This document shows, in pieces, positions 53,201-62,703 of a stretch of DNA of 64,000 nt. The stretch comes from Winogradskyella marincola (GTDB lineage Bacteria > Bacteroidota > Bacteroidia > Flavobacteriales > Flavobacteriaceae): the NCBI RefSeq assembly GCF_029624125.1, contig NZ_JARSBN010000004.1, forward strand, positions 124,001 through 188,000, written 5' to 3'. Each line of letters begins with the position of its first letter. Position 1 is the stretch's first letter. Both the position numbers and the translations under genes were made by a program. The notes below the pieces were generated by a model. It made no database searches. It had not been told where the DNA came from and saw nothing but the letters and a program-made list of their open reading frames with translations.

Positions 53201-53942
53201 CATTAATATCTATTACAGAACTATTGATATAAAATTCTCCTGCTATTTGCAACTTCACAAGAGATAGTAACACTTTCTTTTTTTCTCCTGTCTTACTTAT
53301 CATATGATACTCAAAAGAGTCTAAACTTTGTTTATCAGAAAGCTTCTCTCCTATTAAGATTGCATCCTCCAAGCTCAAAAGATTCAGATCTAATGCCGTC
53401 TTCCCTATAACCTCTTCTCTAGAGTAGCCTATGAATTTTTCCCAAGCTTTATTTACATATATATATTTCTTATCCGAAACACTGGTCAGAGACTTGGGAA
53501 TTGGACTATTATTGAATAATTCTATAAAAGCCGTATCACACTCAAGAAATTCATTAATATCCTGATAGCTATCCCTAGAAGTAAGCAACACCAAGTACTC
53601 TTTTATTGCTTTTCCATCCTTTTTTATCGGCTCTATTATGGCATTAAACCTTTGTTTAGTGCCATTTTTAGAAACAACACTAAAACTATCTAAGCATGTC
53701 TTACCTTTTAAAAGATTAGGTTTATTTTTTTTAATTTTTTCTAAATCAACAGCGCTAAAAACAGCATCATTTTGCTTTGTTAATTTTGCTTGAGAGACAC
53801 CTATTAATTCAGAAAATGATTCACTTGCAAACAAGAGTTTTCCTTCTATACTAAATAATAGCATATGCGAGCTATTAGTCAAAATCATTTCTAATTGACT
53901 ATTATTTAAGCCTCTAAGTATTTCACCCACAGTAAAACTCAT
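50292..53942 (-). CDS. Large PAS/GAF sigma-54-dependent activator
   Basis: The start chosen at 53942 (MSFTVGEILRGL) is six codons inside an ATG at 53960 that gives a hydrophobic extra MQKLLL. About 1216 residues: PAS x3 (first 400), GAF, PAS, GAF (to about 870), coiled coil, AAA+ with GESGTGKELLARAIH (Walker A, near 935), the sigma-54 loop GAFTGA (near 985) and LFLDEIGEMP, and a Fis-like HTH (last 55 residues). No receiver, so it is itself the sensor; GAF and PAS domains suggest a soluble or redox ligand. Targets are not evident nearby. Confidence 0.88.
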   Translation of the reverse strand: MSFTVGEILRGLNNSQLEMILTNSSHMLLFSIEGKLLFASESFSELIGVSQAKLTKQNDAVFSAVDLEKIKKNKPNLLKGKTCLDSFSVVSKNGTKQRFNAIIEPIKKDGKAIKEYLVLLTSRDSYQDINEFLECDTAFIELFNNSPIPKSLTSVSDKKYIYVNKAWEKFIGYSREEVIGKTALDLNLLSLEDAILIGEKLSDKQSLDSFEYHMISKTGEKKKVLLSLVKLQIAGEFYINSSVIDINELDKSEKKLLKEKKFTEELMASLQEGLIIVNLEGKILMVNDSTCKILGYSKEELIGLDLPYPFARLEDFAEIEKKNKSISKGDIPPFQFEFIRKNGEHFTASFATGNIKNDKGEAIALFGTMKDISQDIKLKKTLEDKAKKSTERKEAILKLASLVGDDLDKVFKEITSMSAKILNVARVSVWSLNEDHTEIHCQNVYSLKDNTHGNHLRLKAKDYPNYFKALKKYKTIRANDARKDKVTKEFTESYLDPLGITSMMDVFVQGAKGTYGIICFEHIGSKKIWSAEDEEFASSIANIVSLCVESQERKEAENKLKLENEFSSMLINTMHDGMAVIDLDAKIIQVNPAFCNMLGYTEKELVGMQRPFPFSPPEIRDLVDLRYDKLKAGTLNGKFESVYVHKKGHRFPISVEISSIKDNQGKKIGYFSTVMDITDRVKADKMLKDNAAIALQRKRTIMKLVGLVGEDFEAALKEIVTVSAKALNVGRVTVWQYQNDNSELLSKLYYNAKENHYDENGLVITKDDYPEYFKAFENKSLINIKDVVKDSVTKAFAEEYFVPYNITSRLDLVIYGRESNYGIISFENSGEKRVFTPEEENFAASIVNVVSLMIESTERKLAENKLIEANDKLLKVNTELNKLKKELEQENVYLREEIGLVFNYEEMVYGSVAFSKVLTEVERVAVTDATVLLLGESGTGKELLARAIHNISPRKNKPLIKVNCAAIPKELIESELFGHKKGAFTGAINDKLGKFQLADGGTLFLDEIGEMPIEMQPKLLRAIQESEVEQVGGVETQKVDIRIITATNKDLKAEISNKNFREDLYFRINVFPIHVPPLRERVEDIPILIEHFVNKFSKEYSKSIKYIPETTKRNMQTYAWPGNIRELENLIERAVILSNNEMLSIPTFESSPESSEEKLISSTVFTLDEAQRAHIIKILKKTNWKIDGEDGASKLLDIKPSTLRDRMKKLGIKRPE

Positions 53943-53960
53943 CAAAAGAAGTTTTTGCAC

Positions 53961-54240
53961 TAGAAATTAATAAAAAAAAATAAAATTTAAAAACCACCTA
54001 GAATTCAACACAGTGATTTCATACAAATAAAATAAACACAAAAATAAAAATTGCAAAAAAAAGAAGGCTTTTAAACTAAAAATCAACATCTTAAAAAAGA
54101 CAAAACCATATAAAAACAAAAAAGCATCCCGATTTTCTAAAAAGAAAAAAGGAAAGCCTTTCATTGGTAAATATCCAATTCTATTGGATTTCTACTACGT
54201 CTCAGATATTCATCTGAGCACAACACAACGTCTTTATACT
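53961..54240. other. Gene-free A-rich stretch
   Basis: About 280 bp, plus-strand A-rich with many short A-runs. Only a short stem TCCAAT-TCT-ATTGGA (54174-54188) was noticed. It would serve as leader and promoter region of the sigma-54 activator on the minus strand; no clear box or -24/-12 sequence was found. Confidence 0.4.
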
Positions 54241-54270
54241 AAAAAAGCTCCTGTTTCCAGAAGCTTTTTG
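54241..54270 (-). terminator. Terminator downstream of tRNA-Asp
   Basis: On the minus strand AAAAAGCTTCTGG-AAA-CAGGAGCTTTTTT, directly after the 3' end of the tRNA. Confidence 0.75.
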
Positions 54271-54344
54271 CGGTCTGGACGGGACTCGAACCCGCGACCC
54301 CCTGCGTGACAGGCAGATATTCTAACCAACTGAACTACCAGACC
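54271..54344 (-). tRNA. tRNA-Asp (GTC)
   Basis: 74 bases on the minus strand. Acceptor stem GGTCTGG/CCAGACC, D-arm with GTTCAGTTGGTTAGAAT, anticodon stem-loop CTGCC-TGTCACG-CAG with anticodon GTC, T-arm GGGTTCGAGTCCC, discriminator G. No CCA is encoded. Followed by a terminator on the same strand. Confidence 0.95.
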
Positions 54345-54420
54345 GTTGCATAATTGCGAGTGCAAATATACACTGTCTTTTTAATTACACAAACAAAAAT
54401 TAAAAAAAAATTTAATTAAT

Positions 54421-55350
54421 TTAAACAAATTTTTGACGCTCAACCATATAGGTCGTCAATATTTGATTAAATCCTTTTCTTATATCTGCTTCTACATACT
54501 TTATCCTGTATTGACCGCATTTTAATTTCAAAGTTTTGAAATATGAACTTACTGCTTTTTCGTAATTATCTTTTATATTATCGGGATATAAATTGATGTA
54601 TTCTCCTGTTTCGACATCGATAAATCGTTTTGGCCTATTATCAAATTCAAAGGTTAATTCCTTTTCCTTATCAAACACATGAAAGAGTACAACTTCATGT
54701 TTATTATGCTTTAAATGTCTTAGTGCTTCAAATAATTTCTCATCATCTTCAGATGTTTGAAACATGTCCGTAAACACAAAAATTAGAGATCGTCTGTGGA
54801 TTTTTTCTGCAATTTGATGCAAATAAGTATACGTCTCAGTACTCTTAGATTCTGGCTTAGATATAACAGCTTCGCTTAATTTGCTCAATAACATTTGATG
54901 ATGGCGTTCACTCCCTTTTTCTGGAGAATAAAAATCATAAGCATCACTATAAACACTCAATCCTACTGCATCGCGTTGCTTTTTTAATATGTGCATTAAA
55001 GATGCACAAGCTAAAGCCGAAAATGCCGACTTATTAAGATTACCTATGCTTGTACCAGCAGATTCTGGATAATGCATAGACGTACTGTTATCTAATATAA
55101 GATGGCATCGCAAATTGGTTTCTTCATCGTAGCGTTTTGTGTACAGTCTATCTGTTTTAGCAAAAAGCTTCCAATCAATATGCTTAGTGCTTTCTCCCTG
55201 ATTGTATATTTTATGCTCTGCAAACTCAGCAGAAAAGCCATGAAAAGGACTTTTATGCATGCCTGCAATAAAACCTTCGACAACTTGCTTTGCTAATAGT
55301 TCAAGGTTTTTAAACCCTCCTGTTTTGTTAAGTTCTAACTGTAAATCCAT
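54421..55350 (-). CDS. DUF58 domain protein
   Basis: 309 residues, with the DUF58 hallmark near residues 45-85 (GESTKHIDWKLFAKTDRLYTK, then RYDEETN), and a vWA-like part with D-N-S-T-S-M-H-Y and F-V-F-T-D-M-F. DUF58 proteins usually sit with MoxR ATPases; no moxR is in the window, so the partner must be elsewhere. A 17-bp palindrome (CCTTCCCAGTGGGAAGG) lies 14 bp upstream of the start codon. Confidence 0.9.
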   Translation of the reverse strand: MDLQLELNKTGGFKNLELLAKQVVEGFIAGMHKSPFHGFSAEFAEHKIYNQGESTKHIDWKLFAKTDRLYTKRYDEETNLRCHLILDNSTSMHYPESAGTSIGNLNKSAFSALACASLMHILKKQRDAVGLSVYSDAYDFYSPEKGSERHHQMLLSKLSEAVISKPESKSTETYTYLHQIAEKIHRRSLIFVFTDMFQTSEDDEKLFEALRHLKHNKHEVVLFHVFDKEKELTFEFDNRPKRFIDVETGEYINLYPDNIKDNYEKAVSSYFKTLKLKCGQYRIKYVEADIRKGFNQILTTYMVERQKFV

Positions 55351-55363
55351 AAGCTCATCCTCA

Positions 55364-55380
55364 CCTTCCCAGTGGGAAGG
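55364..55380. repeat. Short palindrome upstream of DUF58 gene
   Basis: CCTTCCC-AGT-GGGAAGG, a 7-bp stem. It may be a decayed REP-like element or part of a leader. No other copy was seen in the window. Confidence 0.4.
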
Positions 55381-55548
55381 AATTTGCTTTCTTCTATCTC
55401 AGTGTTTAATATAAACTGCATGCTATTTTAAACGAATACTATAAACCTCATTAGAGATTTAGCTAGCGCTGAACCTAAAGGTTTCTCGTCGCTCATACTT
55501 TCTCTATAAGAATGACAGACACTTGGTTTAAAACAGCTATGAAACTAA

Positions 55549-55578
55549 AAAAGGTTTGCCTTAAAGACAAACCTTTTA
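55549..55578 (-). terminator. Terminator of trxA
   Basis: AAAAGGTTTGTC-TTTAA-GGCAAACCTTTTTT on the minus strand, 26 bp beyond the stop at 55604. Confidence 0.85.
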
Positions 55579-55603
55579 TCATTTCTTTTAGAGTAAATTC
55601 TTT

Positions 55604-55921
55604 TTATAAAAGTGCATCAATAGCTTCTGCGTATGCATTTTTTGGAGCAACTCCTACTTGGCGACCTACAACTTCACCATTTTGAAATACTAATACTGTA
55701 GGTATATTTCTTACACCATATTTTGCTGCAAATTCTTGGTTAGCATCTACATCTACTTTACCTACTACAGCTTTACCTTCATATTCCGAAGAGATTTCGT
55801 CAATGATTGGTCCAACCATACGACATGGTCCGCACCAAGCTGCCCAAAAATCTACCATTACTGGTTTATCACTTTTTAATACTGTTTCTTCAAACGTTGC
55901 ATCTGTTATCTCTAATGCCAT
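55604..55921 (-). CDS. trxA: Thioredoxin
   Basis: 105 residues, standard length. Active site W29-C-G-P-C33 in FWAAWCGPCRMVGP, cis-Pro in RNIPTVLVF. Cytoplasmic protein-disulfide reductase serving ribonucleotide reductase and others. Single gene with its own terminator, 114 bp downstream of dnaE on the same strand. Confidence 0.97.
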   Translation of the reverse strand: MALEITDATFEETVLKSDKPVMVDFWAAWCGPCRMVGPIIDEISSEYEGKAVVGKVDVDANQEFAAKYGVRNIPTVLVFQNGEVVGRQVGVAPKNAYAEAIDALL

Positions 55922-56035
55922 AATATCTATTATTAATTAAGTTCTACTTCTATTACGCAAAATTAGTCAAAAATTCTGCCAAACCTTACAATGGTTGTAT
56001 TTGTTTTGATTATGCTCATATTGTTTTGACTAATA

Positions 56036-59000
56036 CTAATTTAGCTTATATTTCACATCCAAGCCTTTTAACTCTTTGAGTAATTCTTGGGATATTTTTA
56101 TTTTTTGAATCCTGCTCGGCATCGTTAGCTTTAACTTTTCGGAATTATCATAAACCAAAAAGTTTAAACTCTTAGTACCTTCATGCATTCTTATAAGATC
56201 TTGAAGCTTTAATATCGTATCTTTTTGCAAATCATGAATATTAAGTTGAATAGATAATTTTCTAGCATAGGTTTCCATTACATCGTGCAATAACTGAAAA
56301 TTATTAAACTGAATTCTTGGATCTCCTTTCTTACCTGTATCTCTATTAGTCCAACCCTCACGCACAAAAGCGCGCACATAGACAAACGAATTTACCACAA
56401 AGAAATGCCTAAACTTTAAATAATCTTCTCCAAAAATTCTAAATTCATAACTATCTGTATAATCCTCAATTGTGAACAATGCCCAACCTTTGCCTTGCTT
56501 GCTTACACGATGCTGCACATCTGTAACAACACCACCAAAAGTAATTTCTCTATTAACTACAGCTTCTAAGTCGTTAAAAACAGAAATTGTCCCATTACAG
56601 AAATTCTTCATTTCAATTTTGAAATCATCTAGCGGATGACCGGAAATATAAATTCCGACCACTTCTCTTTCTCTAGATAATTTTTCCATCGTTCCCCAAT
56701 CCTCACAAGGAGGCACTTGTGGTTCTGCTATTTCTACTCCACTAGCTTCCCCAAACAAACTTACTTGCGCTGAATTTTCGTTTTCCTGATGTTTAGCTCC
56801 ATATTTCATTGCTTTTTCTAAAAAGGTAACACCATCACCTTCGTGCGCAAAATACTGTGCTCTATGTGTATCTTCAAAACAATCAAAACCACCAGCATAA
56901 GCTAAACCTTCAAATGATTTTTTGTTGGCTGCTCTCAAGTCTACACGTTTGGCTAAATCGAAAATAGATTTATAATTACCACCTTCTTTTCTGTTTTCTA
57001 CAATGGTTTTTACAGCTCCATGTCCTACACCTTTAATTGCTCCCATTCCAAAACGAACTGCATTATCCTGGTTTACCGAGAATTTATAATAACTCTCGTT
57101 AACACTTGGCCCAAGCACTGGCAAACGCATACGCTTACACTCTTCCATAAAGAATGTTACCGACTTGATATCATTCATATTATTAGAAAGAACAGCTGCC
57201 ATATATTCTGCTGGATAATGCGCTTTTAGATAAGCTGTTTGGTATGCAATCCAAGCATAACAAGTAGAGTGCGATTTGTTAAATGCATAACTCGCAAAAG
57301 CCTCCCAATCCTTCCAGATTTTCTCAAGCTTGGATTTATCCATGCCTTTAGCAGCAGCCTGTTCAATGAATTTAGGCTTCATTTTATCTAGTACTGCCTT
57401 TTGCTTTTTACCCATAGCCTTACGCAAGACATCGGCTTCACCTTTGGTAAAATCCGCCAGTTTTTGCGACAATAACATTACCTGCTCTTGGTAAACCGTA
57501 ATTCCGTAAGTTTCTGCTAAATACTCTTCTGTTTCAGGTAAATCGTAAACAATTTCTTCATCTCCATGCTTACGACGAATAAAACTCGGAATATATTCCA
57601 TAGGACCTGGACGATACAGAGCGTTCATAGCAATAAGGTCATCAAAAACCGTAGGCTTTAAATGCTTCATGTGCTTCTGCATTCCTGGTGATTCATATTG
57701 AAAAATCCCAACTGTTTCACCTCTTTGGAACAACGCATAGGTTTCTTCATCATCTAGCGGAAAATTCTCTGGATCGAGCTCTATACCATGCTTTGCTTTT
57801 ACAATCTTAACCGTATCTTTAATTAAAGTTAAGGTCTTTAATCCTAAGAAATCCATCTTCAGCAATCCAGCACTTTCTACAACAGAGTTATCGAACTGTG
57901 TAACGTATAAATCTGAATCTTTTGCTACCGAAACAGGCACATAATTGGTAATGTCACCAGGCGTAATAATAACACCACAAGCGTGAATACCTGTATTTCT
58001 AACAGAACCTTCTAATACTCTTGCCTGGTTAACTGTTTCTGCCTGTAAACCTGAACCGTCTGAAATATTAAGTAGCAGATTAACTTTCTCTAATTCTTCT
58101 GCTCTAAACTTGCTTGCTAACTCTTTTTCGCTCTTACCAAATATTTTTCCGAGCTTAGACATATTCGGAATTAACTTGGCAATATGATCCGCTTCATTTA
58201 ATGGTAAATCCAACACACGTGCTGTATCTCTAATTGAAGATTTAGCAGCCATTGTACCATAGGTAATAATTTGCGCTACCTGATTGGCTCCATATTTATC
58301 GATAACGTATTGCATAACACGACCACGACCTTCATCATCAAAATCGATATCGATATCTGGCATACTCACACGATCTGGATTTAAGAAACGCTCAAAAAGT
58401 AAATCGTACTTTATTGGGTCTATATTGGTAATCCACAAACAGTACGCTACTACCGAACCTGCTGCCGAACCACGACCAGGACCAACGGACACATCCATTT
58501 TTCGGGCTTCGCGAATAAAATCTTCTACAATAAGGAAGTAACCAGGATAACCTGTATTTTCAATAACACTCAACTCAAAATCGAGACGTTCTGCTATTTC
58601 TGGCGTAATCTCTCCGTAGCGCTTTTTAGCACCTTCGTATGTTAAGTGCCTTAAATATGCATTCTCACCTCGTTTACCATTATCTACTTCATCCTCTTCA
58701 TGTTTGAATTCATCAGGAATATCAAAAGCAGGAAGTAATACATCACGAGCCAGTTCAAAAGGCTCAATTTTATCAACTACCTCCTGAATGTTCACAATAG
58801 CTTCAGGAACATCTCTAAAAAGCGCTTTCATCTCTTCAGTTGACTTGAAATAGTATTCCTGATTTGGTAATCCGTAACGATAACCACGACCACGACCTAT
58901 TGGTGTTGCTTGTTTTTCACCATCTTTTACACACAACAAAATATCGTGCGCATTGGCGTTTTCCTGTTCTACGTAGTAAGTATTATTTGTAGCAATTAGC

Positions 59001-60421
59001 TTAACGTCGTGCTTTTGAGCAAATTGAATAAGTACTTGATTGACACGATTTTCATCTTCCTGATTATGACGCATCAATTCGATATACAAGTCCTCACCAA
59101 AGGTGTCTTTCCACCAGATTAAGGCTTCCTCGGCTTGATTTTCACCAATATTCAACACCTTACTTGGTACTTCTCCATAAAGGTTTCCTGTTAAACAAAT
59201 AAGATCTTCTTTGTAGTGCTCTATGAGTTTTTTATCAATTCTTGGCACATAGTAAAAGCCGTCCGTAAAAGCTGCAGATGACAACTTAGCCAAATTGTGA
59301 TAACCTTTTTTATTCTTTGCCAAGAGAACGATTTGGTAACCGTTATCTTTTCGGGTTTTATCTGTATGGTCTTCACAAACAAAAAACTCACAACCAATAA
59401 TAGGTTTTATTAGTTTTCCTTTCTTTTCTTCACCATTCTCTTCGGCTTCTTTATGCTTTGCTTTTACACCCTTGTTGTGAGCTGAGACAGCACTCACAAA
59501 GTGAAACGCTCCCATCATATTTCCGTGATCTGTCAACGCAACTGCAGGCATATTTTCTTTTGCCGCTGCAGCTACTAAATCTCCAATACTGATGGTGGAT
59601 TGTAAAATTGAAAACTGAGAGTGGTTATGCAAATGCACAAACTCTGCATCAGCCAATTTTGCAATAGCCTCTTTATTTGTTTGTGTTGGTATTTCTTGAG
59701 ATTGCTCCTTTTGAAGCCTTGCATTTATCTTAGCGCTTTCGCGTTTAAGATTAAGATGCTTTAGTCCAATTAACTGAATTGGTTGCGGATTTTCTTCAGA
59801 AAATTTCTCAAAATAATCTGGCTGAACATCTAACTGCTCTTTAGTATATTCTTTTCGTCTAACTAATTCTAAAAAACAACGAGTTGTAGCTTCAACATCG
59901 GCAGTTGCGTTATGTGCTTCAGCAAATGGTTGATTAAAAAGAAATTGATGTAATTCTGTTAAGGTTGGAAGTTTAAACTTTCCTCCTCTACCTCCTGGAA
60001 TCTGACAAAGTGAAGCTGTATGCTCTGTACAGGTATCTAATACTGGTAATTCTTGTAATTGGTTTGCAACATCCTCTCTTACAAATTCGGCACCCATAAT
60101 GTTAAGATCGAACCCAACATTCTGACCAACCACAAATTTAGTTTTCTCTAAAACAGCATTAAATTTTTCTAAAACTTCGGCAAGAGAAATACCTTGTTCT
60201 GCTGCCAACTCTGTAGAAATGCCGTGAATTTTTTCAGCATCGTAAGGTATATTAAAGCCATCTGGCTTAACCAAATAATCTTGATGATCTATACAATTAC
60301 CCATAGCATCATGCAACTGCCATGCTATCTGAATACACCTTGGCCAGTTATCTGTATCTGTTATTGGTGCATCCCAACGCTTTGGTAAACCTGTGGTTTC
60401 GGTATCGAAGATTAAGTACAT
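56036..60421 (-). CDS. dnaE: DNA polymerase III alpha subunit with fused exonuclease
   Basis: 1461 residues. An N-terminal DnaQ-like 3'-5' exonuclease (about 1-190, starting FDTETTGLP), PHP domain (about 260-470, FVHLHNHSQFS), polymerase core with GPGRGSAAGSVVAYCL and the catalytic PDIDIDFDD (near 690), helix-hairpin-helix, and OB-fold (near 1300). The N-terminal exonuclease is found in Bacteroidota DnaE and would give proofreading in cis. Replicative polymerase. Confidence 0.97.
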   Translation of the reverse strand: MYLIFDTETTGLPKRWDAPITDTDNWPRCIQIAWQLHDAMGNCIDHQDYLVKPDGFNIPYDAEKIHGISTELAAEQGISLAEVLEKFNAVLEKTKFVVGQNVGFDLNIMGAEFVREDVANQLQELPVLDTCTEHTASLCQIPGGRGGKFKLPTLTELHQFLFNQPFAEAHNATADVEATTRCFLELVRRKEYTKEQLDVQPDYFEKFSEENPQPIQLIGLKHLNLKRESAKINARLQKEQSQEIPTQTNKEAIAKLADAEFVHLHNHSQFSILQSTISIGDLVAAAAKENMPAVALTDHGNMMGAFHFVSAVSAHNKGVKAKHKEAEENGEEKKGKLIKPIIGCEFFVCEDHTDKTRKDNGYQIVLLAKNKKGYHNLAKLSSAAFTDGFYYVPRIDKKLIEHYKEDLICLTGNLYGEVPSKVLNIGENQAEEALIWWKDTFGEDLYIELMRHNQEDENRVNQVLIQFAQKHDVKLIATNNTYYVEQENANAHDILLCVKDGEKQATPIGRGRGYRYGLPNQEYYFKSTEEMKALFRDVPEAIVNIQEVVDKIEPFELARDVLLPAFDIPDEFKHEEDEVDNGKRGENAYLRHLTYEGAKKRYGEITPEIAERLDFELSVIENTGYPGYFLIVEDFIREARKMDVSVGPGRGSAAGSVVAYCLWITNIDPIKYDLLFERFLNPDRVSMPDIDIDFDDEGRGRVMQYVIDKYGANQVAQIITYGTMAAKSSIRDTARVLDLPLNEADHIAKLIPNMSKLGKIFGKSEKELASKFRAEELEKVNLLLNISDGSGLQAETVNQARVLEGSVRNTGIHACGVIITPGDITNYVPVSVAKDSDLYVTQFDNSVVESAGLLKMDFLGLKTLTLIKDTVKIVKAKHGIELDPENFPLDDEETYALFQRGETVGIFQYESPGMQKHMKHLKPTVFDDLIAMNALYRPGPMEYIPSFIRRKHGDEEIVYDLPETEEYLAETYGITVYQEQVMLLSQKLADFTKGEADVLRKAMGKKQKAVLDKMKPKFIEQAAAKGMDKSKLEKIWKDWEAFASYAFNKSHSTCYAWIAYQTAYLKAHYPAEYMAAVLSNNMNDIKSVTFFMEECKRMRLPVLGPSVNESYYKFSVNQDNAVRFGMGAIKGVGHGAVKTIVENRKEGGNYKSIFDLAKRVDLRAANKKSFEGLAYAGGFDCFEDTHRAQYFAHEGDGVTFLEKAMKYGAKHQENENSAQVSLFGEASGVEIAEPQVPPCEDWGTMEKLSREREVVGIYISGHPLDDFKIEMKNFCNGTISVFNDLEAVVNREITFGGVVTDVQHRVSKQGKGWALFTIEDYTDSYEFRIFGEDYLKFRHFFVVNSFVYVRAFVREGWTNRDTGKKGDPRIQFNNFQLLHDVMETYARKLSIQLNIHDLQKDTILKLQDLIRMHEGTKSLNFLVYDNSEKLKLTMPSRIQKIKISQELLKELKGLDVKYKLN

Positions 60422-60535
60422 AAATTACCTGTTTTAGACCTTGAAAAAAGAGTATGAATTTGTCGTAAAAATAGCCCTTAAAATTACATAGAATTTCGAC
60501 TTATCTGAAGGTAAGTTGTCAAGAGTTTTAAACAT

Positions 60536-60564
60536 AAAAAAAGCCACGCAAAAGCGTGGCTTTA
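60536..60564 (-). terminator. Terminator of PA2169-type gene
   Basis: AAAGCCACGC-TTTT-GCGTGGCTTTTTTT on the minus strand, 23 bp past the stop. Confidence 0.85.
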
Positions 60565-60586
60565 TCTTAACCTAAACCAGAAGTGA

Positions 60587-61036
60587 TTATGACAACACTT
60601 CTTCATATAATTTTACTGAATTAATTGCTGCTTCAATCGAGTTTCTTTGCTCGCGTAGCAAATCAGTTAATCTAGATGGAAAATTATTATTACTTAACAA
60701 TTCATTATACTCATCTAAACTAGTTTTTTCTCCTCTTAAGGCTTCCTCTAAAATTGTTTCTTCATTATTTGAAGAAAAGGTTGCTCTTAAACTCATCCAA
60801 TTCCTATGCATTGTTCCTTTAAAACTTCCTGAGTCTTCCGGAATTTCGCCATAAGTGATGATTTCTGTTCTCAATTGGCGCGCAAATTTAGATCGTTGCT
60901 CTGCCATGTTTTTAAAGAAGTTTTTTACACTTACATTATCCACTTCTGAGATTGCGTTAATGTAACCTTTCTCTGCATCATAATTTTTCACTAGCAGTTC
61001 ATTTAACTTGTCTGAAATTTTTTTCTCGTACTTCAT
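60587..61036 (-). CDS. PA2169 family four-helix-bundle protein (DUF2383)
   Basis: 149 residues predicted as a four-helix bundle: EKKISDKLNELLVKNYDAEKGY, NFFKNMAEQRSKFARQL, EALRGEKTSLDEYNELL, and LLREQRNSIEAAINSVKLY. The ferritin-like Glu/His pattern is partial, so metal binding is uncertain. In Bacteroidota these are stress-associated. Single gene with a terminator. Confidence 0.85.
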   Translation of the reverse strand: MKYEKKISDKLNELLVKNYDAEKGYINAISEVDNVSVKNFFKNMAEQRSKFARQLRTEIITYGEIPEDSGSFKGTMHRNWMSLRATFSSNNEETILEEALRGEKTSLDEYNELLSNNNFPSRLTDLLREQRNSIEAAINSVKLYEEVLS

Positions 61037-61175
61037 AATATCTTAGTTCATTTTTTAATTCCAATAAGTTCTTTATAGATGCGTATTGTTTCACATCTGC
61101 ATTTATAGTATAACATTCATACACCACGAAGTCAAGTAATTTAACACCATTTAATAGTCTTTAACAGCCTTTAAC

Positions 61176-61216
61176 AAAAAAGCGCTATTTGAAAATTTCA
61201 AATAGCGCTTTTGTTT
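61176..61216 (-). terminator. Terminator of the TSP3 lipoprotein gene
   Basis: AAAGCGCTATTTGAAA-TTTTC-AAATAGCGCTTTTTTG on the minus strand: long stem then T-run, near the stop at 61232. Confidence 0.85.
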
Positions 61217-61231
61217 AGTTTTATGCTTTCC

Positions 61232-62488
61232 TTAGGCCTGAAGATAATCTGGCACACCGTCTCCATCTGTATCATCGTTAGTTGGATCTCCGTCCATATT
61301 AGCATCTTCGTTTATGGTTAATATACCATCACCATCATCATCTGTATCTAAATAATCTGCATCACCATCTCCATCTGTATCTGTAGGATTACCATCTTCA
61401 TCTAACTGCAACTCTACAGAAGTTGGAACACCATCACCATCGTCGTCGTTATCTAAATAATTTGCAACACCATCACCATCAGTATCGTCGTTTGTTAAAT
61501 CTCCATCTCCATTAAAATCTTCAAAAACATTTGGCACACCATCACCATCATCGTCACCACAGTCTAAACTATCAATTTCAGCTTGTATTGTACCATCTTC
61601 ATCACCACAATAGTATATCTGCTCCTGAAGGTATAATTGGTACTGAGCGCATTTCTCATCAAACTCACCCATTGTTGCCGTATTATATTGTACTTCAGCT
61701 TCATTTCTATTTGTTGTAGCCATTTCGCAACTTATTTGGCAAGCACCTAAATCATCTATCATCTGCTGAATTGAATCATCTAAATCACCACAATAACCTT
61801 GTTGAGTAACTAAAGCTTGTCTGTAAGCATCACACGCTGCCTCAAACTCTGTTGCGTCTATAAACCCATTTTCGCCAGGTTGCTGCGCTAGATCATAAGC
61901 TGCTTCTGCAATATCTGTTGCCATTTGAGCATCTACACAAGTAATTGGATCTGCAGGAATTGAACCAGAAATTAATGGTACTCTATAAAATACACCACCA
62001 TAAATAGGGCCACTTTGACCAGTCACAGGATCTACACCTGTTTCACCAGTTAAACCTGTAAAATTAACAGATCGAAGCCCAGACTCATTAAAAGCAGTAA
62101 ATCTAAATGTACCTGTAAATCTATTATTGTCTATTTCATTTAATCTTATTTCTCCATATTCTGGATACACAGACACATCTGGATGAGGTCTGTAATTAGT
62201 TGAGTACACTGTACCATCTGCTGTTGTAAAACGCGCTTCAATGGTATTAACATCTCCAAACACATAAACACCAACTGCAACCGTAGGTATTGTTAATTCG
62301 AGGGTTTCAATATTATTAGTTCCAAAAAGTGTTAAAAATCCATTTTCATCAATACTTGCTGAGAAAGCTTTTGCTCTCCATGACGTTCCATCTAAAGAAC
62401 CTTGAAATGCAGGAGTATTAAACTCAACTTCATCACCACAACTAAATACTGTTAATAAGAATAGAGATAAGACAATTAATTTTTTCAT
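61232..62488 (-). CDS. DUF6252-like lipoprotein with thrombospondin type 3 repeats
   Basis: The start is placed at 62488 ([17 protein letters not shown]), where the lipobox is perfect; an ATG at 62572 would add 28 residues before it. 418 residues: Cys17 lipidation; DUF6252-type beta domain (about 25-165); a Cys/Gln-rich helical part (about 180-310); and a tail of Asp-rich TSP3 repeats (D-x-D-x-D-G-D-G) (about 315-418) that bind calcium. Surface-exposed by analogy; no sorting domain. Confidence 0.82.
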   Translation of the reverse strand: MKKLIVLSLFLLTVFSCGDEVEFNTPAFQGSLDGTSWRAKAFSASIDENGFLTLFGTNNIETLELTIPTVAVGVYVFGDVNTIEARFTTADGTVYSTNYRPHPDVSVYPEYGEIRLNEIDNNRFTGTFRFTAFNESGLRSVNFTGLTGETGVDPVTGQSGPIYGGVFYRVPLISGSIPADPITCVDAQMATDIAEAAYDLAQQPGENGFIDATEFEAACDAYRQALVTQQGYCGDLDDSIQQMIDDLGACQISCEMATTNRNEAEVQYNTATMGEFDEKCAQYQLYLQEQIYYCGDEDGTIQAEIDSLDCGDDDGDGVPNVFEDFNGDGDLTNDDTDGDGVANYLDNDDDGDGVPTSVELQLDEDGNPTDTDGDGDADYLDTDDDGDGILTINEDANMDGDPTNDDTDGDGVPDYLQA

Positions 62489-62650
62489 TATTTGTAAAGA
62501 GATTAATGGTTGCTTCAAAAATATAACGAAACAAGAAACCCAAAAGTATAATATTTTTTTTAATAGACTCACTCTTCATCACTCGTTTTGTTTAAATTAC
62601 TAAACTTTCAGTTTAAAAGACTAAAAGACTATAGATTAAAAAAAATATAT

Positions 62651-62690
62651 TATCTTTGCGCCCTCATTAATAACAGAGGTCGAGAACCTC
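62651..62690 (+). promoter_or_regulatory. rpsP promoter and leader hairpin
   Basis: TATCTTTG (62651-62658) matches TAnnTTTG. Within the leader, GAGGT-CGAGA-ACCTC (62676-62690) forms a small hairpin 14 nt before the ATG at 62704. The hairpin could be an S16 or S1 contact; it is not a known riboswitch. Confidence 0.55.
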
Positions 62691-62703
62691 ATTAATTAAT
62701 TAT

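Noticed and set aside
61531..61719. Histidine-rich plus-strand frame
   Set aside because: It is the opposite-strand shadow of the Asp-rich TSP3 repeats of the lipoprotein gene.
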